Shown: positions 12,165 through 23,064 of the stretch, piece after piece
Layout of the letters: every line of letters begins with the position of its first letter
Numbering within the stretch: the first letter of the stretch is position 1
Assembly (NCBI GenBank): GCA_022575985.1
Contig: JAKSXM010000107.1
Span: 1,116,001-1,180,000 of the forward strand
Reading direction: 5' to 3'
DNA from: Anagrus nilaparvatae
Taxonomy: Eukaryota; Arthropoda; Insecta; Hymenoptera; Mymaridae
DNA length: 64,000 bases
The notes under the pieces: model-generated
What the model was told of the DNA's origin: nothing
Seen by the model: only the letters and a program-made list of their open reading frames with translations
Database searches by the model: none
Made by a program: the position numbers and the translations under genes

Positions 12165-12460
12165 TTTAATTTTTGACTGGAACAGCAGTCTTCAATTAAC
12201 GATAAGAACAATTTGCTGTTTAGAAGCTAATGAAACTGGAAGGGTAAAAAAATCAGGAACAATAATTTGGTGATAACGATGTTCTAATGGTGATTGTGGT
12301 ACAAGAATTTTGTAATGGATAGTCTTTATTTAATGACTCGAACAGCAGTTTATAATTAAAGAAAATAACATGGAACTATGAAAAATCCAGGGCTAATATT
12401 TTGATGATAACGATGTTTTATTGGTAGTTGTGATACAAGAATTTTCTAATGGATAGCTAA
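12165..12460 (+). repeat. Tandem duplication, two units of about 150 bp
   Basis: The unit at about 12165-12325 is repeated with changes at about 12326-12460. Shared landmarks are GAACAGCAGT, TGATAACGATGTT, ACAAGAATTTT and TAATGGATAG, in the same order. It is non-coding and lies next to the right end of the large fold-back. Confidence 0.6.
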
Positions 12461-12469
12461 CTTATATTA

Positions 12470-13630
12470 AATTGTATCGTTTTTTTTTTTTCTTAAAACT
12501 TTTTTTTATGGAAATAAAATAATTAATTTATATATGACAGTGATATTTTAATAAATTTAATCAACTATTTTAACTATAAAATTCCGTAGAAAATAATCTG
12601 GATAAATTCAGAAATAAAACGCACACGTTTTCTTTCGCAAAAAATGAAAAAAGCTTTAAAAAAAAAAGTATAATTCTCTTCTATATTAGTTAATTCCTGT
12701 TGAATTACAAAAAAAAGTTATTTTTGATGCCATTTTCTTTCAGGCATTTAAAATGTGTCAATACTATCATGATCAGTATAACCACAAAAACCCCAAACTA
12801 CGAAAATTTTTCCAGGTATGTTCTTGAATATGCAGATAGGTTTTGTGGATCGTTGGCAATAATATAATCAAATTCTTTTTTATGTTTCATGTTGAATTAA
12901 AACACGATTAAAAATTTTTTTATTATATAATATGTTATTTTTTTTTTTTTTTACAAAAGTATTTTTGGATGTTTGCTTCTACAGCAGTATTCTCGTATCC
13001 CCTGGGCATCCCTCATGTGCCCAGACTATAATATTCTTGCAAAAACATGATTAAATTGTTTTTAAAAACTAATTTTTATAAAATTACATACTTCTAAAAA
13101 GCTTTTTTTAAAAATAAACTTTTTTCATGCTAAAAAGGTTGTAAGTAACGCATATGCCTGCGTATATGCAACCCGCTTTACACAATATTTTTGATTGCTT
13201 TTGATTGTTTTTTATATCTTTAATCATTTTTGTATCAAAAACTAACAGTAAGAAGTAACAAAAATTTCAGTTTTTGTCCCATACGGATTGCACTTGTTCA
13301 TAAGATACCTCAAGCTCTAAGATTTAACATAGCAACTTTCACTTATATTTTCTCAAAATATACAAAATTTTATTAAAATCAACAATAAGAAGTATCAACG
13401 ATAAAATCATAAATATTCAGTAATATTTTTTTCAAAAATCTTTATCCATAAAATCATCTGTTTTTATCTTAAATTTTTTACAACTTGCATAATTTATGAT
13501 TTTCGGTAAGATAAATATTTGTCTTATGTTATTTTATTGTTTTGTATTTTTTAAACATATTTCGTTAATTAATAAATTTAAAAAAAAATGAATAAATAAG
13601 ACTTGCAATAAAAATGAGATACAGTTAAAG
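12470..13630. other. Intergenic DNA, nothing recognised
   Basis: A+T-rich sequence. The only local structure noted is a short hairpin near 12999-13021 (CTGGGCA paired with TGCCCAG). Confidence 0.3.
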
Positions 13631-13639
13631 TCAAAAAAA

Positions 13640-13720
13640 TTGTTCGAATTCCCCAACGCTTGAGGAAATAATTGAAGCTTACATAAATTTAAGAATATTT
13701 GGTAAAATTTATGCTATGCT
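13640..13720 (+). pseudogene. EcKinase remnant (C-terminal fragment)
   Basis: On the plus strand this piece translates to an NSPTLEEIIEAYINLRIFGK-like peptide, matching residues about 319-337 of the intact EcKinase genes downstream (PTLDEIIQAYNDCRLYGKIY). It breaks down on both sides. The same segment, already truncated by a stop, ends the plus-strand pseudogene at 18087. It marks the left limit of the duplicated block. Confidence 0.7.
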
Positions 13721-14905
13721 GTGTTTTGTCTGGATTTCTTCTTGATCATGATTATCTTAAAATTCTATCTTTATAGATTTAGAATCATTTAAAAAAATAA
13801 TTGACGTTAAAGTAAAGAAAAAATTAAAAAATATAAAATAACAATAAAAACTAAAATGAACTAAAATCGAAAAATTTTTAAGTATCGAAGAAGATGATTA
13901 GTTGTATGTTTTAACTTGATGGAAATTAAATATTTTTTGTAATTAAGTTATTATTCAGAACTTTAAATAAAAAATTCATTTGCTCCTGCATAAAATGTAA
14001 TTTATTCCTACAGGAATAATAATTAATTAACTCATTCGCGTTATTAATCATTTTAAATGACCATGCAATTGCGTGAGATTTTTTCTACCTAGTTCATATC
14101 CTGGCCTAATAAAACTGTAAACGTTATCATTTTTCTACTAAAAACATTTTAGCTTTGAAATTTTAACTTAAATAAGCGCATTAAATATTACTTCCCTGCT
14201 TCCTCCTGTTATCTAAGAATTTATATTATATATTATTGGGCTTGTGGGTTTCAACTTTTTGTTATAATACCAAAGATATTTTATTTTCTGCTTTCTCTTG
14301 AAAATTTAATGGCTGTTTGCTACTTGGTTGCGTCTAGTCGAGCGTCTAGTATTTCTGAAACTTACTTTTCACTTGTTTAACCCAGATTTTAACTGTTTAT
14401 TATTGACTTTAATATTTATCTTTACTGTTTGTTAATTTTTGGTTTACAGGCTTGGGAATGAGAATATTCTTACTATAATGACATAAAAGGTTTTTTAAAT
14501 TTTTTACTTTTTGGATTAGATTTAACAAAAATGCAAATAAAAATATATTTTAAATGACTGCACCAAAATTTATGTTTGTATAAAGAATTTGAATGTAAAG
14601 CTTCGCCGGTTTTAAAAAATAATATAATTTAATACGTAATTTTTCTACAAATAATATAAAGATTTTGAAATGTGAGATAGTATAAAATCACAAAATATAA
14701 CTTTTGGAAAATTTTAACAAAATTTTTTCATACTTTTATTAATTTACCTGGATAACAATCTTAAATTCAAATAACTTTTTAAATTTATATTTTTTTAATT
14801 AAAAAAAAAAATTAAACCAAACATTTTTAAAAATTTTACCAAAATTTATTAAACAATACTCATTATCAAAAAAAAAATCATCATTTCTCCTCTTGAGCAG
14901 TTCTT

Positions 14906-15335
14906 TTATCGCTTTTTAAAATGGATTTTGTATTTTTCATTTTTTTCTATTGCTCCAAGCATAACTTTTTTGAACGCTTCTGCATCGTTTGGCGTATCTT
15001 TTAAAAGTTTGAGATCAAGAATTAATCTAGACAAACACAGCATTGAATAAATCTCATCAATAACTCTTAAATTATTGTATGCCAAAATTATTTTAAACAA
15101 TGTTGGTTATTTTGCATATTGACTAGTTTTTCTGATTTTTTTTGTCTAACACGGAATGCTCGATGGAATGATAATGTTTCAAAAACTCATTTTCTGATTT
15201 CTTGCAGTAATTATAGTACGTAATTAAAAATTGACAAATATTTGAGGACTCAATTAAAATACAATTTTTTTTATCGTCAACAAATTATTTGACCATAGAT
15301 CAGTATGGCAAATGACGTGTTATACGCCATGTCTC
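14906..15335 (-). pseudogene. EcKinase pseudogene, C-terminal third
   Basis: On the minus strand a VICHTDLWSNNLL-like motif near 15290-15320 matches the kinase Brenner-type loop of the neighbouring intact gene. It is followed by several stops and frame changes, then by an open C-terminal stretch (14906-15100) resembling LKDAFNDVEVFKKFMFETIENDEKY. The N-terminal two thirds are missing. It lies just downstream of the intact gene in the same orientation, so it is the remnant of an older tandem copy. Confidence 0.75.
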
Positions 15336-15372
15336 ACTAGATGTGATTTTTTCAAAATTTATTTCTTGCATT

Positions 15373-16554
15373 TTATTCAATGCTTAAAAAGTCTTCCACA
15401 GTTGTTATCATAATATTTCTATATTTTTCGTCATTTTCAATAGTTTCAAACATAAATTTTTTGAATACTTCTACATCATTAAACGCATCTTTTAAAAATT
15501 TAGGATCAATATACAACAGAGGTGCAGTTGACATGAAATAGATTTTTCCATACAATCTACAATCATTATACGCCTGAATAATTTCATCCAATGTTGGTAT
15601 TCTTGTATCCTGACTATTTTTTCTTATTGTTTCGTTTAACACGGAATGATAATGTCTTAATAATTCTGCTTCTGATTTTTTACGATAATCTACTTCTGAG
15701 TTGACGTACAGTAATTGCAATACGTCATTAACCATTGGCGAATACCTAAGTGCTTGATAGTCAATTAAAATACAAGTCCCTAATTCGTTAAACATCAAAT
15801 TATTTGAATAAAGATCAGCATGACAAATGACATTAGGATGTTTTTTTGATGGCTTAACGCATTCAAATACTTTCTCCATAATACTTGTGCATTTTTCTGA
15901 ATCTGCTAAACCAAACTTTTCAGTTAAAGCAATAGTAACATCTAAACTGAATACGAACCATTTACATTCTTTATCAATAAACAATTTTTCTTCAATTATT
16001 TCTGGAAAAACTTGATTCAGAGATTTTCCATAACGAGTTTCTAATAAAATTGAAGAAGCGTGGAAACAGGCCAATGCGCTCAAAGCAGCTTTAATTTGAT
16101 GTGGCTTCATAGGTCTATCACCCATTGCAAAATTTTTATCCTTTAAATCATCCATAATTAGCAAATCGTTTTTAACCAAATAACAATCTGGGGCAAATTT
16201 TTCAATTTCGCAGCCTTTCATTAATTCTGGAAGCAAAATTTCGAAAAACGTCGATTCACTTTTTAAAAGCACATCAATATTTATAAAATTTTCAGCTTCA
16301 GTGAAACTAGAAGACCTGGATTTAACAAAAAAGTTTAATTTTCTATCTTTATTTTCATTTACAAGTTGAATCGTAGCATTAAGGAGTCCATGAAATGCTA
16401 CATATCCACTTTTTTCTTTGCTGTAATCTCCTAAACGAAATTCTATTAACTTTTTAAAAGAATCTCCATAGATTTTTTTAACCACTTTTAACACGTCATT
16501 TCTAGTTAAAATGTTATTTGTCGATTCTAAATCAATTAAATTTTCACCACTCAT
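15373..16554 (-). CDS. EcKinase / CHK kinase-like protein, copy A
   Basis: A 393-residue single-exon protein of the insect EcKinase (DUF1679/CHK kinase-like) family; characterised members phosphorylate ecdysteroids, and others are proposed to phosphorylate plant or drug metabolites. The substrate here is unknown. Visible features are the likely ATP-binding Lys78 in FFVKS, the hinge-like LVKNDLLIMDDL (126-137), the catalytic loop HADLYSNN (His245, Asp247, Asn251/252) and the metal-binding DYQ (Asp265-Gln267). There is no signal peptide or membrane segment, so it should be cytosolic. The length is normal for the family. The ATG at 16552-16554 is the first in frame and is conserved in copy B. 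An AATAAA overlaps the stop codon on the minus strand and a second lies just downstream. It is about 96% identical to copy B (16 substitutions, all motif residues kept), indicating recent duplication or gene conversion. Confidence 0.9.
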   Translation of the reverse strand: MSGENLIDLESTNNILTRNDVLKVVKKIYGDSFKKLIEFRLGDYSKEKSGYVAFHGLLNATIQLVNENKDRKLNFFVKSRSSSFTEAENFINIDVLLKSESTFFEILLPELMKGCEIEKFAPDCYLVKNDLLIMDDLKDKNFAMGDRPMKPHQIKAALSALACFHASSILLETRYGKSLNQVFPEIIEEKLFIDKECKWFVFSLDVTIALTEKFGLADSEKCTSIMEKVFECVKPSKKHPNVICHADLYSNNLMFNELGTCILIDYQALRYSPMVNDVLQLLYVNSEVDYRKKSEAELLRHYHSVLNETIRKNSQDTRIPTLDEIIQAYNDCRLYGKIYFMSTAPLLYIDPKFLKDAFNDVEVFKKFMFETIENDEKYRNIMITTVEDFLSIE

Positions 16555-17321
16555 GCTGCTTAGTTTTTATTTAAAAATATGTAAAATAATTTTTTTAAAA
16601 ACAAGATTCACTTATGTATGTCAATACCACTACTGACTTGTTATAGTTGCTTCGTCATATAAAAAGATAAAATTACATTAAATGCCATTTTTCTGCATTA
16701 CGTCGAGGCTTATGTAAAACAAAGATATATTTATAAAAATGATGATATCATCATCTACTATAATCATACATGTCACGTTTTTTTAAAGTATATTTTGTAT
16801 ACTTGTGTGCTCTTAAGAGTAGATTTTATCTGTAAATTATCTATTAATGATTTTAAAATTATAAAATTAAAAACATTTCGATATATTTTAAAATATGATT
16901 ACTTTTTTTTTTTTTCTCGACAGCATTAATTATAATTATCTGTAGATAATATTTAAATTACTTATATTTGTTTGTTTTATTATAACTACCGTATGTAAAG
17001 TAGTTTTCTATCACTAGTAACTTTCTTTGTGCATCATGTTAAAAATGATGATAAAATTCAAAATTTATCGAAACTAATGTTTTTTCATAAATACGGAACT
17101 TATTTATCTAGAATAAAAACTCAAATTTTCCGGAACTGGAATCCCAAATTAAAAAGAACATGGTATACTCTAGTGAAATGTCGAGTAAAATGTTTTCTGA
17201 TCATCCTTATCAATTGATTAGATAATGTATGTTGCATATTATAATGCTACATAGTATAATTTTTGATTATTTTTGTAGCAAACCAATAAACTTCAATTTT
17301 TGTACTTTAACTGCAAGCTGT

Positions 17322-18087
17322 TAAAGGCAGAATCGATGTTTTTTTACTTCCTGAGATGTTGAAAGATTGTCAAGTTGATCAGTTTTCGACAAACTGTTAT
17401 TTAGTGAAAAACGATTTGTTAATTGTAAATTAAAAAACATAAATTATTTGATAGCTGACAGACGACTGATAGGCCTATGAATTCGTGTTAAATTAAATAA
17501 TGCTCTAATTAATTTGTTCTATTAATTTGTCAAATTAATTTGCTCTAAGTGCTTTAGCACCTTTTCACGCTTCCTCAATTTTTTAGAAGATCTTTTAGAG
17601 AAGCATCTTGAACAAGTTTATCCAGAAATGATTATTGGAAAATTAATCGGTCAAAAGAATCACATCAATAAATAATTATTATTTATCGACAAAGTATCTT
17701 GTTACACGGTTCAAGTTTAAATTTTAACATTATTTTAGCTAAAAAATTTGGATTTAAAGATTCGAAAAAATTTTCAATAATAATGGAAAAATTGTTTGAT
17801 TTCCAAAATCATCAAAGAAACAACGTAACGTCATTTGTCATGCTGACGTTTGTTTGAATTATTCTATGTTCGATGATACAGGAAAATGTGAATTAGTTGA
17901 TTTTCAAGCACTCGTGTATGCCCCAATGGTTAAAAATATAATGCGATTATTACATATCAAGGCAGGCTCTGATTTTTGTAAAAAATCAGAAAACGCATTG
18001 CTAAAACATTATCGTTCCGTCTTAGATGAGATAATAAGACAAAATAGTCGAAATTCGCCAACGCTTAATGAAATTATTAAAGCTTAA
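17322..18087 (+). pseudogene. EcKinase pseudogene, plus strand
   Basis: The translation starts near residue 104 of the family (a LLPEMLKDCQVDQFSTNCYL-like stretch, then VKNDLLIV). It then shows stops and indels through the middle and recovers at 17830-18087 with VICHADV, LVDFQALVYAPMVKN and PTLNEIIKA before a premature stop. The N-terminal lobe is absent and no full frame exists. It is oriented opposite to the intact genes, on the side between their two copies. Its sequence is much more diverged than A is from B, so it is an old paralogue, not a product of the recent duplication. Confidence 0.85.
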
Positions 18088-18990
18088 ATAAATTATAAAA
18101 GTCTATTTTTAGGTTCAAAATCATTTAAAAAAATAATTGACCATAGTAAAGAAAAAATTGAAAAATGTAAAATTACAATACAAACTAAATTAAAAAAATT
18201 TTAGTTATTGAAGAAGATAATTAGTTATATAAATTTTATTTAACATAATGGAAATGAAATATTTTTTGTAACCAAGTTATTCAGAACTTTAAATAAACAA
18301 CCACCTGCCTAAAATGTAATTTATTCATATACAAATAATAATTAACTAAACTCATTCGCGTTATTAATCATTTTAAATGACCATGCAATTGCGTGAGCTT
18401 TTTTCTACCTAGTTCATACCCTGGCCTAATTAAACTGTAAACATTAACATTTTTGTACTAAAAATATTTTAGCTTTGAAATTTTAACTTAAATAAGCGCA
18501 TTAAATATTACTTCCCTGCTTCCTCCTGTTATCTAAGAATTTATATTATATATTATTGGGCTTGTGGGTTTCAACTTTTTGTTATAATACCAAAGATATT
18601 TTATTTTCTGCTTTCTCTTGAAAATTTATTATCTCATGGCTGTTTGCTATTTGGTTGCGTCTAGTCGAGCGTCTAGTATTTCTGAAACTTACTTTTCACT
18701 TGTTTAACCCAGATTTTAACTGTTTATTATTGACTTTAATATTTATCTTTACTGTTTGTTAATTTTTGGTTTACAGGCTTGGGAATGAGAATATTCTTAC
18801 TATAATGACATAAAAGGTTTTATAAATTTTTTACTTTTTTGAGTAGATTTAACAAAAATGCAAATATAAATATATTTTAAATAACAGCACTAAAATTTAT
18901 GTTTGTATATAGAATTTCAAAGTAAAGTCTCCCCGCTTTTAAAAAATAATGTAATTTGAAATTTTTTTATACTTTCATTAATTTATCTGG

Positions 18991-19157
18991 GCCTAGATTC
19001 TGCATTTATATCATTTATAACATATCACTTTTATAACCAAACTGCATCACGAAAAGTACTACCATTTCTAAAAACATTTGTTTTGCGTATGCGCATTGCA
19101 ACATATTGTGGATGTTACGGCTGTTTATCACTGTGATATGAATGCGAAATCCGGTCA
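18991..19157. mobile_element. MITE, 167 bp, with paralogous empty site
   Basis: Copy 2 reads ATTTATCTGG, then 167 bp, then CTGGATAATAA, where copy 1 (near 14745) reads ATTTACCTGGATAACAA without interruption. The flanking CTGG (18987-18990 and 19158-19161) is the likely 4-bp target duplication. The ends are inverted repeats: CCTAGATTCTGCATTTAT on the left against the complement of ATGAATGCGAAATCCGG on the right. No coding capacity; superfamily not assigned. Confidence 0.7.
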
Positions 19158-19344
19158 CTGGATAATAATTTTAAATTCATATAACTTTTTAAAAATTTAT
19201 ACTTTCACATGACAAATGTCATATCAATTATTAATTTATAGGGTGAAAACCAAATTTCTTTTCAAAAAATTTTCAAAAAAATTTTATTTAAACATTTATT
19301 TTTATTATACAATACTCATTAACAAACAAAAACATCATTAGTCC

Positions 19345-19700
19345 TCTTGATTAACTGCCTTTTTAAAGGTATTTCTATTTGTTTTCATTTTCTTCTATTG
19401 CTCCTAACATAACATTGAATAAATCTTACCAAAAACTCTTAAATCATTGTATGCGAAAATTATTTCATCCAATGTTGGTGATTTTGCATTTGAATAGTTT
19501 TTCTAATTTTTTTTTTTGTTCAGTAGGGGATGATAATGTTTACAAAACTCATTTTCTGATTTCTTACGTGCAATAATTGTAGTTTCATTAAAAATTGACG
19601 AGTATTCGAAGACTTAAAAATCAATTAAAATACAATTTTTCTTATCTTCAATCAATTTGACCATAGATCAGTATGGCAAATGACGTGTTATACGCCATGT
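19345..19700 (-). pseudogene. EcKinase pseudogene, C-terminal remnant in copy 2
   Basis: This is the counterpart of the 14906-15335 remnant and sits in the same place directly downstream of intact copy B. It retains complements of CCATAGATCAGTATGGC and short pieces of the C-terminal helices, but has further deletions (the YSML..LILDLKLLKD stretch of copy 1 is missing). No usable frame. Confidence 0.65.
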
Positions 19701-19740
19701 CTCACTAGATGTGATTTTTTCGAAATTTATTTCTTGCATT

Positions 19741-20922
19741 TTATTCAATGCTTAAAAAGTCTTCCACGGTTGTTTTCATAATATTTCTATATTTTTCGTC
19801 ATTTTCAATAGTTTCAAACATAAATTTTTTGAATACTTCTACATCGTTAAACGCATCTTTTAAAAATTTAGGATCAATATACAACAGAGGTGCAGTTGAC
19901 ATGGAATAGATTTTTCCATACAATCTACAATCATTATACGCCTGAATAATTTCATCCAATGTTGGTGATCTTGCATCCTGACTATTTTTTTTTATTGTTT
20001 CGTTTAACACGGAATGATAATGTCTTAATAATTCTGCTTCTGATTTTTTACGATAATCTGCTTCTGAGTTGACGTACAGTAATTGCAATACGTCATTAAC
20101 CATTGGCGAGTACCTGAGTGCTTGATAGTCAATTAAAATACAAGTCCCTAATTCGTCGAACATCAAATTATTTGAATAAAGATCAGCATGACAAATGACA
20201 TTAGGATGTTTTTTTGATGGCTTAACGCATTCAAATACTTTCTCCATAATACTTGTGCATTTTTCTGAATCTGCCAAACCAAACTTTTCGGTTAAAGCAA
20301 TAGTAACATCTAAACCGAATACGAAACATTTACATTCTTTATCAATAAACACTTTTTCTTCAATTATTTCTGGAAAAACTTGATTCAGAGATTTTCCATA
20401 ACGTGTTTCTAATAAAATTGAAGAAGCGTGGAAACAAGCCAATGCGCTCAAAGCAGCTTTAATTTGATGTGGCTTCATAGGCCTATCAGCCATTGCAAAA
20501 TTTTTTTCCTTTAAATCTTCCATAATCAACAAATCGTTTTTGACCAAATAACAATCTGGGGCAAATTTTTCAATTTCGCAGCCTTTCATTAATTCTGGAA
20601 GCAAAATTTCAAAAAACGTCGATTCACTTTTTAAAAGCACATCAATATTTATAAAATTTTCAGCTTCAGTGAAACTAGAAGACCTGGATTTAACAAAAAA
20701 GTTTAATTTTCTATCTTTATTTTCATTTACAAGTTGAATCGTAACATTAAGGAGTCCATGATATGCTACGTATCCACATTTTTCTTTGCTGTAATCTCCT
20801 AAACGAAATTCTATTAACTTTTTAAAAGAATCTCCATAGATTTTTTTAACCACTTTTAACACGTCATTTCTAGTTAAAATGTTATTTGTCGATTCTAAAT
20901 CAATTAAATTTTCACCACTCAT
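19741..20922 (-). CDS. EcKinase / CHK kinase-like protein, copy B
   Basis: A 393-residue single-exon kinase, second intact member of the recent pair. All signature residues seen in copy A are retained: Lys78, His245-Ala-Asp247, Asn251/252, and Asp265-Tyr-Gln. The 16 differences from A are scattered (for example S49C, F54Y, W199C, N256D, I319S, F340S, I383K) and avoid the motifs, as expected under purifying constraint. Flanking DNA is equally similar on both sides, so the event was a DNA-level segmental duplication and not retroposition. The promoter-proximal bases are conserved for about 80 bp (TAGTTTTTATTTAAAAATATG on the plus strand); beyond that, copy B has a terminal-inverted-repeat insertion about 120 bp upstream of its start codon, which could alter its expression. 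The molecular substrate is unknown. Confidence 0.9.
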   Translation of the reverse strand: MSGENLIDLESTNNILTRNDVLKVVKKIYGDSFKKLIEFRLGDYSKEKCGYVAYHGLLNVTIQLVNENKDRKLNFFVKSRSSSFTEAENFINIDVLLKSESTFFEILLPELMKGCEIEKFAPDCYLVKNDLLIMEDLKEKNFAMADRPMKPHQIKAALSALACFHASSILLETRYGKSLNQVFPEIIEEKVFIDKECKCFVFGLDVTIALTEKFGLADSEKCTSIMEKVFECVKPSKKHPNVICHADLYSNNLMFDELGTCILIDYQALRYSPMVNDVLQLLYVNSEADYRKKSEAELLRHYHSVLNETIKKNSQDARSPTLDEIIQAYNDCRLYGKIYSMSTAPLLYIDPKFLKDAFNDVEVFKKFMFETIENDEKYRNIMKTTVEDFLSIE

Positions 20923-21041
20923 GCTGCTTAGTTTTTATTTAAAAATATGTAAAATAATTTTTTTAAAAACAAGATTCACTTATGTACAGTACTGCTTATG
21001 TATGTCAATACCACTACTGACTTATTCCAGTTACTTCATCA

Positions 21042-21757
21042 GACTCCCTTCTCTTTTCTTAAGCATATGGATTTTCGTCAACGTTCGGGCCCCTTCCGAA
21101 GCCTTCCGAAACGCTCTTTTTTTTTTGTTCTTAAAGTGTCCGTAACATAAATATGTAGAATTATAATTTATTTTTTGATTTTATGTATATTATTTATTTA
21201 CCTTTATATTATTCTAGGGGTGTCATTATAATAATAGGATTGGCTTAAAAGGCCCCTTTAAGTGCACCTCGCCCCCCCCCCCCCCACGGCTAGCCTAACC
21301 TAACCTAAATCCTAGGGGTGCCTTTATAACAATAAATGGGTTTAAAACGTAATAATTAGCGCACGGGGCCTTTGGCCCCCTTTATGCCCTTAGCGCTGGA
21401 AAATTGTGTTCAAAAATTTTAATTTTAAAACATTATTTAAATAAATAATTGATATTAAAATATTTAATAAATAAGCATTAAAAATTAAAAATTATTAATT
21501 ATGTATACTATAAAAAAAAAATAAATTTAAAAAAAAACATGTACATTAAAAAATAAAAGTGCACCCCCCCCCACCGCCTCCTCTAATATTAAAAATTAAA
21601 TATTATTTACATGTAGTATTTTAATAATTTAAAAAAAAAAAAAAATACGAGATATGATCAAACTCTATAGCGCTCCGAAGGCTCCCGAACTCAGAAGGAG
21701 ACCGATCGTTTACGGAAATCCATTTACTTAATAAAAGAACGTATCCTCTTCAACCAG
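21042..21757. mobile_element. Non-autonomous TIR element upstream of EcKinase B
   Basis: An insertion present only in copy 2. Its ends are imperfect inverted repeats of about 70-80 bp: ATGGATTTTCGTCAACG near 21067 pairs with the complement of GTTTACGGAAATCCAT near 21708, and GAAGCCTTCCGAAACGCT pairs with the complement of AGCGCTCCGAAGGCTCC near 21670. The interior has a long C run (21271-21285), three CCTAA units (about 21294-21308) and a second C run (about 21565), but no ORF. The empty site in copy 1 is around 16661. Confidence 0.7.
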
Positions 21758-22796
21758 TATAAAAAAATAAAATTACACTAAATGTCATTTTTTTAGATTT
21801 ACGACGAGGCTTAAGTAAAACAAAGATATATTTATAAAAATGATGATATCATCAGCTAATCATACATGTCACGTATTTTAAAAGTATACGTTTTATACAT
21901 GTGTGCTCTATACTTGTATACATCAGGTTTTATCTGTAAATTATCTATTAATGATTTTAAAATTATAAAATTAAAAACATTTCGATATATTTTAAAATAT
22001 GATTACTTTTTTTTTTTTTCTCGACAGCATTAATTGTAATTATCTGTAGATAATATTTAAATTAATTATATTTGTTTGTTTTATTATAACTACCGTATGT
22101 AAAGTAGTTTTCTATCACTAGTAACTTTCTCTGTGCATCATGTTAAAAATGATGATAAAATTCAAAAATTATCGAAACTAATGTTTTTTCATAAATACGG
22201 AACTTATTTATCTAGAATAAAAACTCAAATTTTCCGCAACTGGAATCTCAAATTAAAAAGAACATGGTATACTCAAGTAAAATGTCGAGTAAAATGTTTT
22301 CTGATCATCCGTATCAATTGATTAGATAATGTATGTTGCATATTATAACTGGAGTAAAACTGGAGTGTTACTGTATTTTGATCTTTTTCAAATAAATTTA
22401 ATAATAATAATAATATTATAATGCTACATAATATAAATTTTGGTTATTTTTGTAACAAACCAATAAACTTCAATTTTTGTACTTTAACTGCAAGAATTGG
22501 TCTGCAATAAATAACTTTTATCGATAAAAAGTTTAAATTGGTAAAATTATTTTAGTAAAATTAAAAAAAAATTCAATAAAATAAAAAATACCCTGCCAAC
22601 TAGCTGGCACTAAGGTTCCTCAAACAATGAGCTGAATACTTCAATATGCCACAGATATCACCGATTACAACCATGCAATCATACATTCATTTCTATTCAC
22701 TTTTAAAAGATAAAAGAAAATTTATGTATTGAATTCAACTAAATCTATTTTTTTCAAAATATAATCTAACGTAATTCATTGGATAATAATTATTAA

Positions 22797-23062
22797 CCCT
22801 TTAGTGCATGAGTAAATTTCGGTTTTTAGCTTCCAAAATGCATGCGTTTTTTGGCAAAGGATGCATAAATTGAAGTTTCCATTTTAGTTTATAGCCAATT
22901 TTCCGAGGCCATATTGAATTTTCATTATTTTTGGACATCATATTCATAATCAGTGACCCCAAGAACCCCTTACCTATGTGGATTTTTAGAAAATATTGAT
23001 ATAGAGCACGAAAATGGGAAAAAAAGGCATGACGAGTGTACTCGCCATACTGCACTAAAGGG
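22797..23062. mobile_element. piggyBac-like MITE, 266 bp
   Basis: It is flanked by TTAA on both sides (22793-22796 and 23063-23066), the canonical piggyBac target duplication. Terminal inverted repeats are CCCTTTAGTGCA at the left and its exact complement TGCACTAAAGGG at the right, both followed by related sequence. The 84-codon minus-strand ORF inside has no transposase character. It is non-autonomous. Confidence 0.75.
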
Positions 23063-23064
23063 TT

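Larger units (their letters stand above)
13640..17317. repeat. Segmental duplication, copy 1 (EcKinase block)
   Basis: This block is repeated in direct orientation at about 18050-22495. Landmarks include AACTCATTCGCG near 14030 (18350 in copy 2), the intact kinase gene (offset 4368), the identical ATGCATCATGTTAAAAATG-type stretch near 17035 (22139), and the end word TTTAACTGCAAG at 17306 (near 22485). Copy 1 lacks the 167-bp and about 715-bp insertions present in copy 2, so it shows the empty sites. Confidence 0.85.
18050..22495. repeat. Segmental duplication, copy 2 (EcKinase block)
   Basis: Direct repeat of about 13640-17317. It contains the second intact kinase, a matching minus-strand pseudogene remnant, and two insertions missing from copy 1: 18991-19157 and about 21042-21757. 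A smaller difference lies around 22350-22410 (a TAATAATAA run and preceding bases). Copy 2 ends near 22495, where copy 1 continues into the plus-strand pseudogene. Confidence 0.85.

Noticed and set aside
11950..12273. 107-codon plus-strand ORF
   Set aside because: About the first half mirrors the left arm of the fold-back and the rest runs into a tandem repeat; no recognisable domain.
21294..21308. CCTAA units as a telomere or telomere remnant
   Set aside because: Only three units, located inside a TIR element absent from the paralogous copy; more likely part of the element than an interstitial telomere.
22801..23055. 84-codon ORF in the piggyBac-like MITE
   Set aside because: Too short and without the DDD-type transposase motifs; the element is non-autonomous.
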